A DNA stretch of 30,774 nucleotides from Mucilaginibacter_A sp964244955 (GTDB lineage Bacteria > Bacteroidota > Bacteroidia > Sphingobacteriales > Sphingobacteriaceae): the NCBI GenBank assembly GCA_964244955.1, contig CAXTKQ010000034.1, positions 1 through 30,774 on the forward strand, read 5' to 3'. Below are positions 1 through 8,318 of the stretch, in pieces (the stretch's first letter is position 1; each line of letters opens with the position of its first letter). A program made the position numbers and the translations under genes. Under the pieces are notes generated by a model. It was not told where the DNA came from and did no database searches. It saw only the letters and a list, made by a program, of their open reading frames with translations.

Positions 1-400
1 GGTGGGCGCGGTTCATCCAAAGCAAATCCTCGTCAAAAAAAGATTGAACGCCAATGCTAAAACGGTTGATGGGCGTTTGTTTTAAGCTGAGGATTTTCTG
101 CAGGTTCAAATCATCCGGGTTGGTTTCCAGCGTAATTTCTGCATCTGCTTTTACCGAAAAATTAGTGAAAACGGTTTCCAGCAAAGCATTGATTTCCGAA
201 GTTTCCAGTACTGAAGGCGTTCCTCCGCCAAAATAAACCGTTTCTATGGTTTCGTTTTCGAGATAACCTTTTTGCAGCTCAATTTCCTGCCGCAAACCAT
301 CCAACAACGCTTTTTTATGCTTAAAAGAAGTACTGAAATGGAAATCGCAATAATGGCAGGCTTGCTTGCAAAACGGGATGTGGATGTAGATGCCGGCCAT
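1..400 (-). CDS. hemW: HemW-like radical SAM protein, 3' end cut by window edge
   Basis: Reading the minus strand from the ATG at 400-398 gives the N-terminal 133 residues of a radical SAM protein of the HemW / oxygen-independent coproporphyrinogen oxidase-like family. The CxxxCxxC 4Fe-4S motif is at residues 11-18 (CKQACHYC), preceded by the family's YIHIPFC start. The glycine-rich SAM-binding stretch YFGGGTPS lies near residues 56-63, and the ETNPDD and RFSIGVQSF blocks follow. HemW proteins are known as heme chaperones and were often misannotated as HemN; the YIHIPFC start favours HemW. The protein runs off the left edge, so about two thirds is missing. A TATCTTTG box ends only 5 bases before the ATG, too close to be convincing. 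Identification is firm; the exact role (HemW or HemN) is less so. Confidence 0.9.
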   Translation of the reverse strand, partial: MAGIYIHIPFCKQACHYCDFHFSTSFKHKKALLDGLRQEIELQKGYLENETIETVYFGGGTPSVLETSEINALLETVFTNFSVKADAEITLETNPDDLNLQKILSLKQTPINRFSIGVQSFFDEDLLWMNRAH

Positions 401-487
401 AACGGCAAAGATAACAATAGGATAAGAACCTAAAAAAAGGATATTTATCGAATATTTCAGGCAGAGAACAACAGGTAAAAATTATTT

Positions 488-853
488 TTAAGATGCTTTT
501 AGCAATTTTTCAATATTAGCTAGCCTGCTTTCAAATTTGTTTTCGCGTTCCTCAACCGCTTTTAACCTGCTTTCTAACTGCGAAAAAGTAGAAAGGACTT
601 CTTTGATACTTTTCAGTTCGCCCACAATGGTTTCATTAAACTTGTACTGCTGTTCCCATTGTTTAACAGACAATGCCATAAAATCTTTAAGGATGCCATT
701 AGATTCCTTTAATTCTACTACAACCCGTTCAGCAAGGTTATCAACCCGTTCAGCAACAGTATCTACCCGTGCGGCAACATTTTTTAGCTGTGCTGTTGTT
801 TCATCCTGTTTGATAAGCATTTCAGCTATTATCAGTGCAAACTCTTTGTCCAT
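488..853 (-). CDS. Small coiled-coil protein, function unknown
   Basis: This 121-residue protein has no signal peptide or membrane segment. Residues about 24-45 form three near-identical heptads (VAARVDT, VAERVDN, LAERVVV), and a second amphipathic helix with regular Leu/Val/Glu spacing runs from about residue 78 to the end (LESRLKAVEERENKFESRLANIEKLL). The first heptads are encoded by a 21-bp tandem repeat at 721-783. The composition predicts a cytoplasmic, probably oligomeric coiled coil. A TATATTTG box lies 18-25 bases upstream of its ATG. It stands between hemW and the kinase with no evident operon partner. I do not recognise a family; similar proteins are usually annotated as hypothetical. 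A long open frame on the other strand here is a shadow. Confidence 0.75.
   Translation of the reverse strand: MDKEFALIIAEMLIKQDETTAQLKNVAARVDTVAERVDNLAERVVVELKESNGILKDFMALSVKQWEQQYKFNETIVGELKSIKEVLSTFSQLESRLKAVEERENKFESRLANIEKLLKAS
721..783. repeat. 21-bp tandem repeat, three units, in coiled-coil gene
   Basis: Three consecutive 21-bp units begin at 721, 742 and 763, starting CAACCCGTTCAGCAA, CAACCCGTTCAGCAA and the more diverged CTACCCGTGCGGCAA. Each encodes one and the same helical heptad on the minus strand. The period is a multiple of three, so unit gain or loss would keep the frame and only change coiled-coil length. Confidence 0.8.
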
Positions 854-870
854 CCTGTTTAAATATCGTT

Positions 871-878
871 CAAATATA
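871..878 (-). promoter_or_regulatory. Candidate -7 box for the coiled-coil gene
   Basis: On the minus strand the sequence TATATTTG matches the Bacteroidota -7 consensus TAnnTTTG and ends 17 bases before the ATG at 853. No TTG was found at the expected -33 distance, so only half of the promoter is supported. Confidence 0.3.
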
Positions 879-922
879 ATTACAAATTACTTCTAATTTT
901 ACCCGATAAAAACAGCATCACA

Positions 923-2443
923 TTGCAACCATACATTTTAGGCGTTGATATTGGCACGGGCAGCGTAAAAGCCGTTGCGGTGGCTGTTGATGGCGAAGCA
1001 TTTGATTCGTCGCAAGTCCATTATCCGATGTTGCCAGTAGAAACTGGTTTTGCCGAACAAGACCCGGAACTGATTTGGCAGGGTTTTTTAAACTGCATTC
1101 AAGAAGTTGTTGCACGTTTAGGCCAGCCGCAGGCTATCAGTTTAAGCAGCGCAATGCACAGTTTGATTTTGGTTGATGCGCAAGGCAAACCGCTTACCAA
1201 CATGATCAATTGGGCCGATACGCGAAGCGCGACCATTGCAGAACAGCTTCGTTCTTCTACCGAAGGAAAAAATCTGTACGAACAAAACGGAACGCCCGTT
1301 TATTCGATGTCGCCATTAACCAAGATCATTTGGTTTCGGGAAAACCGGAAAGATTTGTTTGGCCAAACTGCCAAATTTATATCCATTAAAGAACTGGTTT
1401 GGTTTCGGTTGTTTGGCCAATTTCAAATTGATTATTCTATTGCTTCAGCAACCAGTTTGTTTGATATTGTAAAATTTTGCTGGAGCGAAGAAGCTTTAAA
1501 ACTTGCCGCGATCAGTGCAAAACAGCTTTCGGAACTGGTAAGCACCAGTTACATGCGCCAGGATTTAAAAGCAGCTATCGCCAAAATATTGGGCATAAAA
1601 GAAGCATTGCCCTGGATGATCGGCGCCAACGATGGCTGTTTGGCAAATTTGGGCAGTGGCGCCAATCAACCCAAAACCGCGGCTTTAACTATCGGGACCA
1701 GCGGCGCCGTGCGCCTGGCCAGCAGCAAGCCTTTGTACAATTTTACGGCCATGACTTTTAATTACATCTTGGACGAACAAACCTACATCTGCGGTGGCGC
1801 CATCAACAACGGTGGTTTAGTTTTGAACTGGCTGCTCGAAAAGTTTATGGTAAAAGAAGCATTGGCAGCAAAAGATTATGAGCAATTATTTGATGCGGTA
1901 AAAACAGTACCAGCCGGAAACGACGGCCTGCTTTTTCTGCCTTATTTGACAGGAGAGCGGACGCCTTTGTGGGACAGCAACAGTTGCGGCGTTTATTTCG
2001 GGATTAAAACTTCGCACATACAAGCCAACTTTTTGAAAGCTGCTTTGGATGGCGTTTGCTTTGCCATTTGCCACGTGCTGGATGCGCTCAATCAATCCGC
2101 AGAAAAAATTGAAGAAATACGCGTAAGCGGTGGTTTTACCGCTTCGCCGGTTTGGGTGCAATTGATGGCAGACATTACCGGCAAAAAATTAACCGTAGTG
2201 CAGGCCGAAGATGCATCGGCAATTGGTGCGGCTTTTCTGGCCATCAAAACCGGAAAGTTTAATGGCTTTAAGTTGAAGGACGATGCGCAAACCAATCAAA
2301 CTATCCAACCAAACCTCGAAAAGCACCAGGTTTACAGCAGTTATTACCGCTTGTTTGTAAAATTGTATGATGATTTGAAAGAAAGCATGCACCAATTGGC
2401 ACAGATAAATACGGCAGAACGATCATCAATCCAAAAATATTGA
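923..2443 (+). CDS. FGGY-family carbohydrate kinase, probable gluconokinase
   Basis: This 506-residue protein has the full length of the FGGY sugar kinase family, which phosphorylates a sugar or sugar acid with ATP in the cytoplasm. The N-terminal phosphate loop is DIGTGSVK at residues 9-16, the block SSAMHS is at 75-80 and NWADTRS at 96-102. GANDGCLANLG at 234-244 holds the likely catalytic base Asp237, and the C-terminal ATPase fold begins with IGTSGAVR at 257-264. The AMHS...NWADTRS combination is typical of FGGY gluconokinases (gluconate to 6-phosphogluconate), but xylulokinase-like specificity cannot be excluded. No ATG precedes the conserved VDIGTG block, so TTG at 923 is the best start. 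It appears to be a single-gene unit: no gluconate transporter or dehydrogenase is adjacent. The 79 bases before it hold no clear promoter. Confidence is high for the family and moderate for the substrate. Confidence 0.85.
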   Translation: MQPYILGVDIGTGSVKAVAVAVDGEAFDSSQVHYPMLPVETGFAEQDPELIWQGFLNCIQEVVARLGQPQAISLSSAMHSLILVDAQGKPLTNMINWADTRSATIAEQLRSSTEGKNLYEQNGTPVYSMSPLTKIIWFRENRKDLFGQTAKFISIKELVWFRLFGQFQIDYSIASATSLFDIVKFCWSEEALKLAAISAKQLSELVSTSYMRQDLKAAIAKILGIKEALPWMIGANDGCLANLGSGANQPKTAALTIGTSGAVRLASSKPLYNFTAMTFNYILDEQTYICGGAINNGGLVLNWLLEKFMVKEALAAKDYEQLFDAVKTVPAGNDGLLFLPYLTGERTPLWDSNSCGVYFGIKTSHIQANFLKAALDGVCFAICHVLDALNQSAEKIEEIRVSGGFTASPVWVQLMADITGKKLTVVQAEDASAIGAAFLAIKTGKFNGFKLKDDAQTNQTIQPNLEKHQVYSSYYRLFVKLYDDLKESMHQLAQINTAERSSIQKY

Positions 2444-2445
2444 GG

Positions 2446-2453
2446 TAAATTTG
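2446..2453 (+). promoter_or_regulatory. Candidate -7 box upstream of the DUF4271 gene
   Basis: TAAATTTG matches TAnnTTTG exactly and lies 42 bases before the ATG at 2495, just after the kinase stop codon. No TTG occurs at the usual -33 spacing, so the call is tentative. Confidence 0.3.
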
Positions 2454-2494
2454 CGGCAGAAAAAATGCCCGTTTAATCCGGCCCAAAATATTTC

Positions 2495-3433
2495 ATGCGT
2501 TTAACGGTTATCCTGCTCCTTGTTTTTTTACTGGTAAAAACAGCATCTGCACAAACAGCCGTTGCGGATACTTTGGTCGAGGCCGAAGCCCCCGTTTTAG
2601 ATTCTGCAACTTTAGCCAAACAACAGCTCCGTTCTGATTCGCTTGCCCGGTTTTTTATCACGCCGCCTGACCCTAACCGCGCAAACCAGTTTATAGACAG
2701 CGTTATCAAAGCCAACTTGTACACCGGCTACGCATTTTTAGACCTGCATTTTAAGCCGGTAAAAACAGTAGTGCAAACCGGCAAACCGCGCAGTTTCAGA
2801 GACCGCTGGATGCTGGCCGTGATGCTGGGCTTGCTTTTGTACCTGGCCATACTCAACCGTTTTTTAAACAAATCCATTGCCGATATTATAGAATCGTTTT
2901 ATAGTAAAAGGGTGCTTTCTCAATTTTCTAAAGAAGAAAACCTCATCAATTCGTGGTCGTTTATTTTGCTGTTTTTATTGTTTGGGGCAACTATTGGTTT
3001 GCTGTTTTTTCAGGTTGTGGCTTATTACAACCGAAACTATGTAGACGACGGCTGGCAGCTTTACCTTGGTTTTACCTTTGCCGTCATCGTTTTTTTTATC
3101 CTTAAAATTGTGGTTTTACGGGTTTTAGGGCTGATATTTAATATCCGCAGTTTGGTTAAAGAATATATTTCGGTGCTTTACCTTACTTATTTTAACCTCA
3201 CTTTTATCAGTTTGCCATTGGTCGTCAGTTTTGGTTTGATTGCCGACAGCTTAAAACCTGCCGTTTTACTGGTATTTGGCTTGCTGATCGTGGTGGTTTT
3301 GTTTTGGCAATACATCCGCAGCAGTATAAATATTCTTTCGGTGTACAGATTCAGTAAAGTTTATTTATTTATTTATCTTTGTGCCCTCGAACTATGCCCT
3401 GTTTTTATTTTGGTGAAAGCTTTAAAATTATAA
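2495..3433 (+). CDS. DUF4271-type multi-pass membrane protein
   Basis: This 312-residue protein begins with a cleavable-looking signal peptide (hydrophobic core at residues 5-15, cleavage after ASA around residue 19). A soluble stretch rich in Ala, Asp and Pro follows to about residue 100. About six hydrophobic segments fill the rest, near 107-124, 152-177, 190-216, 224-250, 254-275 and 287-308. Length, layout and the hemD gene 15 bases downstream match the DUF4271 family that sits next to uroporphyrinogen-III synthase in many Bacteroidota (from memory of the family). The biochemical function is unknown. The conserved pairing suggests a link to heme synthesis, or simply a shared promoter. The assignment to DUF4271 is by recognition only. 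Confidence 0.75.
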   Translation: MRLTVILLLVFLLVKTASAQTAVADTLVEAEAPVLDSATLAKQQLRSDSLARFFITPPDPNRANQFIDSVIKANLYTGYAFLDLHFKPVKTVVQTGKPRSFRDRWMLAVMLGLLLYLAILNRFLNKSIADIIESFYSKRVLSQFSKEENLINSWSFILLFLLFGATIGLLFFQVVAYYNRNYVDDGWQLYLGFTFAVIVFFILKIVVLRVLGLIFNIRSLVKEYISVLYLTYFNLTFISLPLVVSFGLIADSLKPAVLLVFGLLIVVVLFWQYIRSSINILSVYRFSKVYLFIYLCALELCPVFILVKALKL

Positions 3434-3448
3434 GAAATACAGCTACTT

Positions 3449-4216
3449 ATGCAGATTGCCGCTGAAAGATTGAAGAAAGTAAAAAGTATTTTAGTTACGC
3501 TACCTAAACCCGATTCAGATAAAAACCCGTACACAGAACTGGCCAAAAAATACAATTTAAAAATTGATTTTCGGTCTTTTATCCATGTAGAAGGCGTACC
3601 GGCCAGAGAATTCCGGAAAGAAAAAATTGCTTTGGGCGATTTTACTGCCGTGATTTTTGCCAGCCGCAACGCTGCCGATCACTTTTTCAGGATTTGCGAA
3701 GAGATGCGTTTCGAGGTTCCGGTAGAGATGAAATACTTCTGCCTTTCGGAAACGATTGCGCTTTACCTGCAAAAATACATCCAGTACCGAAAACGAAAAA
3801 TATTTTTTGGCAAGCAAACCGCGGCAGACCTGGCCGAGGTTTTAAAAAAACACACCAACGAAAAGTTTTTGTACCCCTGCTCCGATGTAGCGGCGGAAGA
3901 AACCCAAAAGTTTTTGCAAAGCAATGGCTACAATTTTACGCCTGCCGTTTTGTTTCGTACGGTTTGCAGTGACTTATCTGACCTGGCAGACGTTTTTTAC
4001 GACATCATTGCTTTTTTTAGCCCGTCCAGCATCCAGTCGCTTTACAAAAACTTTCCTGATTTCGAACAAAAAAACACACGCATTGCCGCTTTCGGTGCTA
4101 CCACCCACAAAGCAGCCATCGAAAAAGGGCTGGTCCTGGATATTCCGGCGCCAGTTCCGGAGGCACCATCCATGACCATGGCGATCGAGCAGTATATAAA
4201 ACAGGCCAACAAATAA
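3449..4216 (+). CDS. hemD: Uroporphyrinogen-III synthase
   Basis: This 255-residue cytoplasmic protein resembles the divergent Bacteroidota form of uroporphyrinogen-III synthase, which cyclises hydroxymethylbilane with inversion of ring D in heme and siroheme synthesis. Visible family marks are the N-terminal ILVTLPKP strand, the first-domain FTAVIFASRNAADHFF block near residues 68-83, the second-domain block DIIAFFSPSSIQSL near 187-200, and the C-terminal AAFGATTHKAA near 213-223. Sequence conservation in this enzyme is always low, so identification rests on these blocks and on length. It lies 15 bases after the DUF4271 gene and is probably cotranscribed. The 296 bases that follow contain no gene. 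Confidence 0.85.
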   Translation: MQIAAERLKKVKSILVTLPKPDSDKNPYTELAKKYNLKIDFRSFIHVEGVPAREFRKEKIALGDFTAVIFASRNAADHFFRICEEMRFEVPVEMKYFCLSETIALYLQKYIQYRKRKIFFGKQTAADLAEVLKKHTNEKFLYPCSDVAAEETQKFLQSNGYNFTPAVLFRTVCSDLSDLADVFYDIIAFFSPSSIQSLYKNFPDFEQKNTRIAAFGATTHKAAIEKGLVLDIPAPVPEAPSMTMAIEQYIKQANK

Positions 4217-4384
4217 AATAATTTTTGTTTGTTGCAGTTATTAATGCAAACCATATAATTTCCGAAACTTTAGCTTCCAAACCTGCGTAAAGAAATCAAA
4301 TAATCATACTGTTTTTATGCACTAAAAATGTGTGTAGCTGTTAATTTTTAATTTTCATCACATTAGTATTGTCAGGATGAATAG

Positions 4385-4418
4385 TTTGGTTAATTTTATA
4401 ACGATAAAATATTTTTTG
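4385..4418 (+). promoter_or_regulatory. Possible gldK operon promoter
   Basis: In the 296-base gap before gldK, TTTG at 4385-4388 is followed after 21 bases by TATTTTTTG at 4410-4418. This resembles the Bacteroidota TTG / TAnnTTTG promoter with one extra T in the -7 box. An AT-only inverted repeat (ATTTTAT at 4393-4399, ATAAAAT at 4404-4410) lies between the boxes. The leader would be about 90 bases. Nothing else in the gap is clearly functional apart from a degenerate copy of the interspersed motif near 4306-4331. Confidence 0.25.
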
Positions 4419-4512
4419 ACGATGAAAAAATTAGCATCAATAGAAAATATTTTACCTTAGATTTAGTTATTGCATTAATTTTAACCGAGTTGTTTATACT
4501 TTGGATTTGAAA

Positions 4513-5865
4513 ATGAAAAACTTTTATTTTGGTGTATTAGGCTTATTTGTGCTTTCTGTTTTAAACAGTTGCAAAACTTCCGGAGGCGACAGGGGCGAGG
4601 TAAGGGGAGTTTCCGGGAAAGCTTTTAAACAAGAACAGCCTTACGGCATGGTTTATATTCCCGGCGGCAGCTTTTTAATGGGACAAACCGACCAGGACGT
4701 AACTTTTGCCCAAACTGCCCAGAATAAACAAGTTACTGTTTCTCCGTTTTTTATGGACGAGACTGAAACTTCAAACGCTAAATACAAAGAATTTGTAAAC
4801 CAGGTGCGCGATTCTATCGCCATTACCAATTACCTGCAAGACGATAAATACTATTACAAACCGGGCGGCAAAAATGCCAAGCCTGACCCAAGCGGTAAAA
4901 AATACATCAACTGGAATTATGTAGCTAAAAACCCGGTTTTTAGCGGTGGTAGAGGAAAAGGTAAGGCAGGTGCTGCAGCAAGTGCCAATCAATCTAAATT
5001 GCAAGGCATGTATTACCAGGGCGATGACCGCATTTTTGATAAAAATGAAATTGACGTGCGCCTTTTGAAATACAATTACGCATTGATGGTTTTGCGCGAA
5101 GCATCCAACAACCGCTTTGACAAAACAAAAAGACGGTCTGATTTTATCCTGCGCGATACCGTTCCGGTTTACCCCGATACATTATGCTGGCTGAACGATT
5201 TTTCTTACGCTGCCAATGAGCCAATGGTACAAGGTTATTTTTCGCACCCGGCTTATTTAAATTATCCGGTAGTTGGTGTTACCTGGCGCCAAGTTCGTGC
5301 TTACACCGTTTGGCGCGGCCGTTATAACGATGCTTATAAAGATGCGCGCGGTATTCCGCACCGCCAGCCTTATGAACTGCCAACCGAAGCAGAATTTGAA
5401 TATGCAGCACGCGGCGGTCGGATTGGTAATGATTATCCTTGGGGCGGCCCGTATATCAAAAATTCTAAAGGTTGTTTATTGGCCAACTTTAAACCCGGCC
5501 GCGGGGATTATGCATCTGATGGTGGCTATTATACCGTAAGTGTGCACTCTTACTTTCCAAATGATTTTGGCTTATACAACATGGCCGGAAATGTAGCAGA
5601 ATGGACAGCTTCTGCCTATGATGAAGCTGCTTCTACTTTTGTGCACGATATGAGCCCGACTTTTAACTACGAAGCCAAAGCAAGCGATCCGGAGGTGCTG
5701 AAACGCAAAGTGGTGCGCGGCGGCTCTTGGAAAGATATTGGCTACTTCCTTCAAAACTCTACCCGCGGTTATGAATATCAGGATACCGCAAAATCTTACA
5801 TTGGTTTCCGCTGCGTAACCCATTTCCTGGGCAGGGACATCAAAGACAAACGCTCTAACTACTAA
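4513..5865 (+). CDS. gldK: T9SS / gliding motility lipoprotein GldK (PorK)
   Basis: GldK is the outer-membrane-anchored lipoprotein that, with GldN, forms the large periplasmic ring of the type IX secretion system. I choose the ATG at 4513 because it gives a standard lipoprotein signal ending in VLNSC (Cys20); a TTG lies 12 bases upstream in frame. The mature part is an FGE-sulfatase-like (formylglycine-generating enzyme) fold: GMVYIPGGSFLMG near residues 45-57, PFFMDETETSNAKY, ELPTEAEFEYAARGG, YNMAGNVAEWTAS, VVRGGSW and GFRCV near the C-terminus. The 450-residue length fits the family. It is first in gldK-gldL-gldM-gldN, 50 bases before gldL, in the canonical order. The fold is structural in GldK and not known to be catalytic. 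Confidence 0.95.
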   Translation: MKNFYFGVLGLFVLSVLNSCKTSGGDRGEVRGVSGKAFKQEQPYGMVYIPGGSFLMGQTDQDVTFAQTAQNKQVTVSPFFMDETETSNAKYKEFVNQVRDSIAITNYLQDDKYYYKPGGKNAKPDPSGKKYINWNYVAKNPVFSGGRGKGKAGAAASANQSKLQGMYYQGDDRIFDKNEIDVRLLKYNYALMVLREASNNRFDKTKRRSDFILRDTVPVYPDTLCWLNDFSYAANEPMVQGYFSHPAYLNYPVVGVTWRQVRAYTVWRGRYNDAYKDARGIPHRQPYELPTEAEFEYAARGGRIGNDYPWGGPYIKNSKGCLLANFKPGRGDYASDGGYYTVSVHSYFPNDFGLYNMAGNVAEWTASAYDEAASTFVHDMSPTFNYEAKASDPEVLKRKVVRGGSWKDIGYFLQNSTRGYEYQDTAKSYIGFRCVTHFLGRDIKDKRSNY

Positions 5866-5915
5866 TTGAACTATTATATCATCTACGTTTAAAAACAAAA
5901 ACTATTAAAACTACT

Positions 5916-6728
5916 ATGGCTGTAAAGAAAAAATTCGACTGGTTGCACACAGCAATTTCTTGGGGGGCAAGCGTCGTAATTGTGGGTGCGTTATTTAAAA
6001 TCCTTCACTTAGGTGGAATTTATGGTAACATTATGATTGGATTGGGACTGGGTGTTGAAGCGTTCCTGTTCTTTTTGACAGGGTTTTTTCCACCGGCAAA
6101 AGACCCGGCCTGGGAAAGGGTTTATCCGGAACTAAGCGAAGATTTCACAGGCGAAATGCCAAAGGTTTCTGCCCGTCCTACACAGGCCGTTGCCGCTCCG
6201 GTACAATCAACTGCCGCTTTGGATAAAATGCTTGCCGATGCAAAAATCGGCCCGGAACTGATTACCAGTTTAGGCAACGGATTAAGGACATTTGGCGATA
6301 AAGTTTCTACCATTTCAAGCGTTGCCGATGCTGGCACTGCAACAACAGAATTTACCAACAAACTGAAAACTGCTGCTGCAGGTTATGATAAACTGAGCGT
6401 TTCTTTCGAAAAAGCTTCAGCTAACCTGAACGAAATGGCAAATTCTAACATTGATTCTAAAGCTTACCACGACCAGGTAAACAACCTGGCCAAAAATTTA
6501 TCTGCCTTAAACGCAGTATATGAGCTGGAGCTGCAGGATTCGAGCGCACACCTGAAATCAATGAACAAGTTTTACCAAAACGTTTCTTTAACGATGCAAA
6601 ACTTTAACGAATCATTAGACGATTCTAAAGCTTTCAAAGAAGAAGTAGGCCGCTTGGCAAAAAACCTGTCTTCTTTAAATAACATTTACGGAAACATGTT
6701 ATCAGCGATGAACCAGCCTCGTTCCTAA
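5916..6728 (+). CDS. gldL: T9SS inner-membrane motor protein GldL (PorL)
   Basis: This 270-residue protein has two N-terminal transmembrane helices at about residues 12-30 and 36-57, followed by a cytoplasmic domain. GldL forms the pentameric, stator-like part of the proton-driven motor that powers T9SS and gliding. The acidic residue in helix 2 that is essential in the family is Glu48 (GLGVEAFLFF). Residues 88-270 are Ala/Ser/Asn-rich helices with two similar segments, DQVNNLAKNLSALNAVY and EEVGRLAKNLSSLNNIY, which suggests an internal repeat in the cytoplasmic coiled coil. It lies between gldK and gldM with gaps of about 50 bases. Confidence 0.95.
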   Translation: MAVKKKFDWLHTAISWGASVVIVGALFKILHLGGIYGNIMIGLGLGVEAFLFFLTGFFPPAKDPAWERVYPELSEDFTGEMPKVSARPTQAVAAPVQSTAALDKMLADAKIGPELITSLGNGLRTFGDKVSTISSVADAGTATTEFTNKLKTAAAGYDKLSVSFEKASANLNEMANSNIDSKAYHDQVNNLAKNLSALNAVYELELQDSSAHLKSMNKFYQNVSLTMQNFNESLDDSKAFKEEVGRLAKNLSSLNNIYGNMLSAMNQPRS

Positions 6729-6775
6729 TTAATATTATAACATAAATACTACACCAATAGATAAAATAATAGCAA

Positions 6776-8311
6776 ATGGCTGGAGGTAAGGAAACGACAA
6801 GGCAGCGGATGATCAATATCATGTATTTGGTATTGCTTGCGATGTTGGCCTTGAATGTCTCGGACACAATTTTAAATGCATTTAAAAATATAAACGACAG
6901 TTTAAATACTTCTAAAAACAATGTAAACAACAGCGTTAACCAATTATTCACTTCTTTTGAAAACACCAAACTGAAAGAAGAACCGCAACGGGCAAAGCCG
7001 ATTTATGATAAAGCGGTGCAAGCCAGGGCAGTGGCAGAAGATTTGAATAATTATGTAGAAAAGATCAAAGAACACTTTGTAAAAGCCGGACAAGGTTACA
7101 GTGAAGAATCAGGCGATTTGGTCGAACGGGCTAATCTGGACATTTCTCCCGGTTATATGGTTAACCAGGGCGAAGGTTTAAAGCTGAAAAACAAGATCAA
7201 TGAAACCCGGGAGAAACTGATTGCATTGGTTGACCCGAAAGACCGTGCAGGGTTAACGTTCTCTTTGGAAGCAAAAGACCCTGCAAAATCGGTTGAAGGC
7301 AAAAAAAGGTGGGAAGAGATTAATTTTGGCGAGGGCACACCGCTTACTGCTTCGATGACGGTTTTAACTAAAATCCAAACCGATACCAAAAATGCCGAAT
7401 CGGATGTGGTTAAACGGATTTTCGGGAAAATGGACCAGGCGGTAGTTAACTTAGATCAGTTCTCAGCAGTGGCAGTTGCACCCAGCAGTTATGTGGTTGC
7501 CGGCCAGCCTTATACTGCCGAAGTGTTTTTAACCGCATCAGATTCTAAATCTAACCCGGATATTACAGTGGGTGGCTCGAGGTTATCAACTACAGGCGGC
7601 AGAGGAAAATATACGGTAGGAACAGCACGCGAAGGTGTTTTTACCTGGGTGGGAAGCATCCGCGTAAAACAAAACGACGGAACGATTAAAGAGTACAAAA
7701 CTGCACCGCAAACTTATCAGGTTGCACGCCCTTCGGCGGTAGTTTCTCCGGATAAAATGAATGTTTTATATGTTGGCGTTCCTAACCCGGTTTCGGTTTC
7801 GGCTCCTGGTATTGCCAAAGAAAAATTACATTTAAGCATCAGCGGTGGTTCTATCAGTGGTTCTGCCGGAAAATTTACAGCTACAGTTTCTTCACCGGGA
7901 ACTACGGCTAAAATCACGGTTTCCGGCGAAACTTCTCCCGGAAAAACGCAGGTTTTAGGTGTTCAGGAGTTTCGTGTAAAAAGAATCCCTGACCCAAAAG
8001 CACAATTTGCCGGTAAAAGCAGTGGTGCTGTTGCTTCAGGAAATATCAAAGCACAGGACCGGGTTTTTGCACGGTTAGAAAACTTTGACTTTGATGCTAA
8101 ATTTAATGTTACCCGTTTTTCGTTAACGGTTGTTAAGCCACGTCAGGATCCAATTACTATTTCCGGTTCTGGCAGCGACCTTTCCGGTGCCATGAAGTCT
8201 GCTCTGGCTACCATTGGACCAGGTTCGCGCGTGATTTTTGATAATATCATTGCTGTTGGCCCGGATGGCACGCAACGTGGTTTAGACCCAATTTCATTGA
8301 TTGCAAATTAA
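6776..8311 (+). CDS. gldM: T9SS motor protein GldM (PorM)
   Basis: This 511-residue protein has one N-terminal transmembrane helix (about residues 12-32) and a long periplasmic part. GldM dimers sit inside the GldL pentamer and carry motion to the GldK/N ring. The start MAGGKETTRQRM is the family signature; Arg9 and Tyr17, implicated in proton coupling in other species, are present. The periplasmic region corresponds to the known D1 helical domain followed by Ig-like domains; Ser/Gly/Val-rich beta segments begin near residue 225. Its stop codon is only 7 bases before the gldN ATG, consistent with coupled expression. Confidence 0.95.
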   Translation: MAGGKETTRQRMINIMYLVLLAMLALNVSDTILNAFKNINDSLNTSKNNVNNSVNQLFTSFENTKLKEEPQRAKPIYDKAVQARAVAEDLNNYVEKIKEHFVKAGQGYSEESGDLVERANLDISPGYMVNQGEGLKLKNKINETREKLIALVDPKDRAGLTFSLEAKDPAKSVEGKKRWEEINFGEGTPLTASMTVLTKIQTDTKNAESDVVKRIFGKMDQAVVNLDQFSAVAVAPSSYVVAGQPYTAEVFLTASDSKSNPDITVGGSRLSTTGGRGKYTVGTAREGVFTWVGSIRVKQNDGTIKEYKTAPQTYQVARPSAVVSPDKMNVLYVGVPNPVSVSAPGIAKEKLHLSISGGSISGSAGKFTATVSSPGTTAKITVSGETSPGKTQVLGVQEFRVKRIPDPKAQFAGKSSGAVASGNIKAQDRVFARLENFDFDAKFNVTRFSLTVVKPRQDPITISGSGSDLSGAMKSALATIGPGSRVIFDNIIAVGPDGTQRGLDPISLIAN

Positions 8312-8318
8312 AAAAAGG

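Noticed and set aside
406..413. TATCTTTG box on the minus strand just before hemW
   Set aside because: It ends 5 bases before the ATG, leaving no usable leader, and has no TTG at the -33 distance.
537..896. A long open frame on the plus strand opposite the coiled-coil gene
   Set aside because: It is the antisense shadow of a gene with a strong heptad pattern; the product is Ser-rich with no domain.
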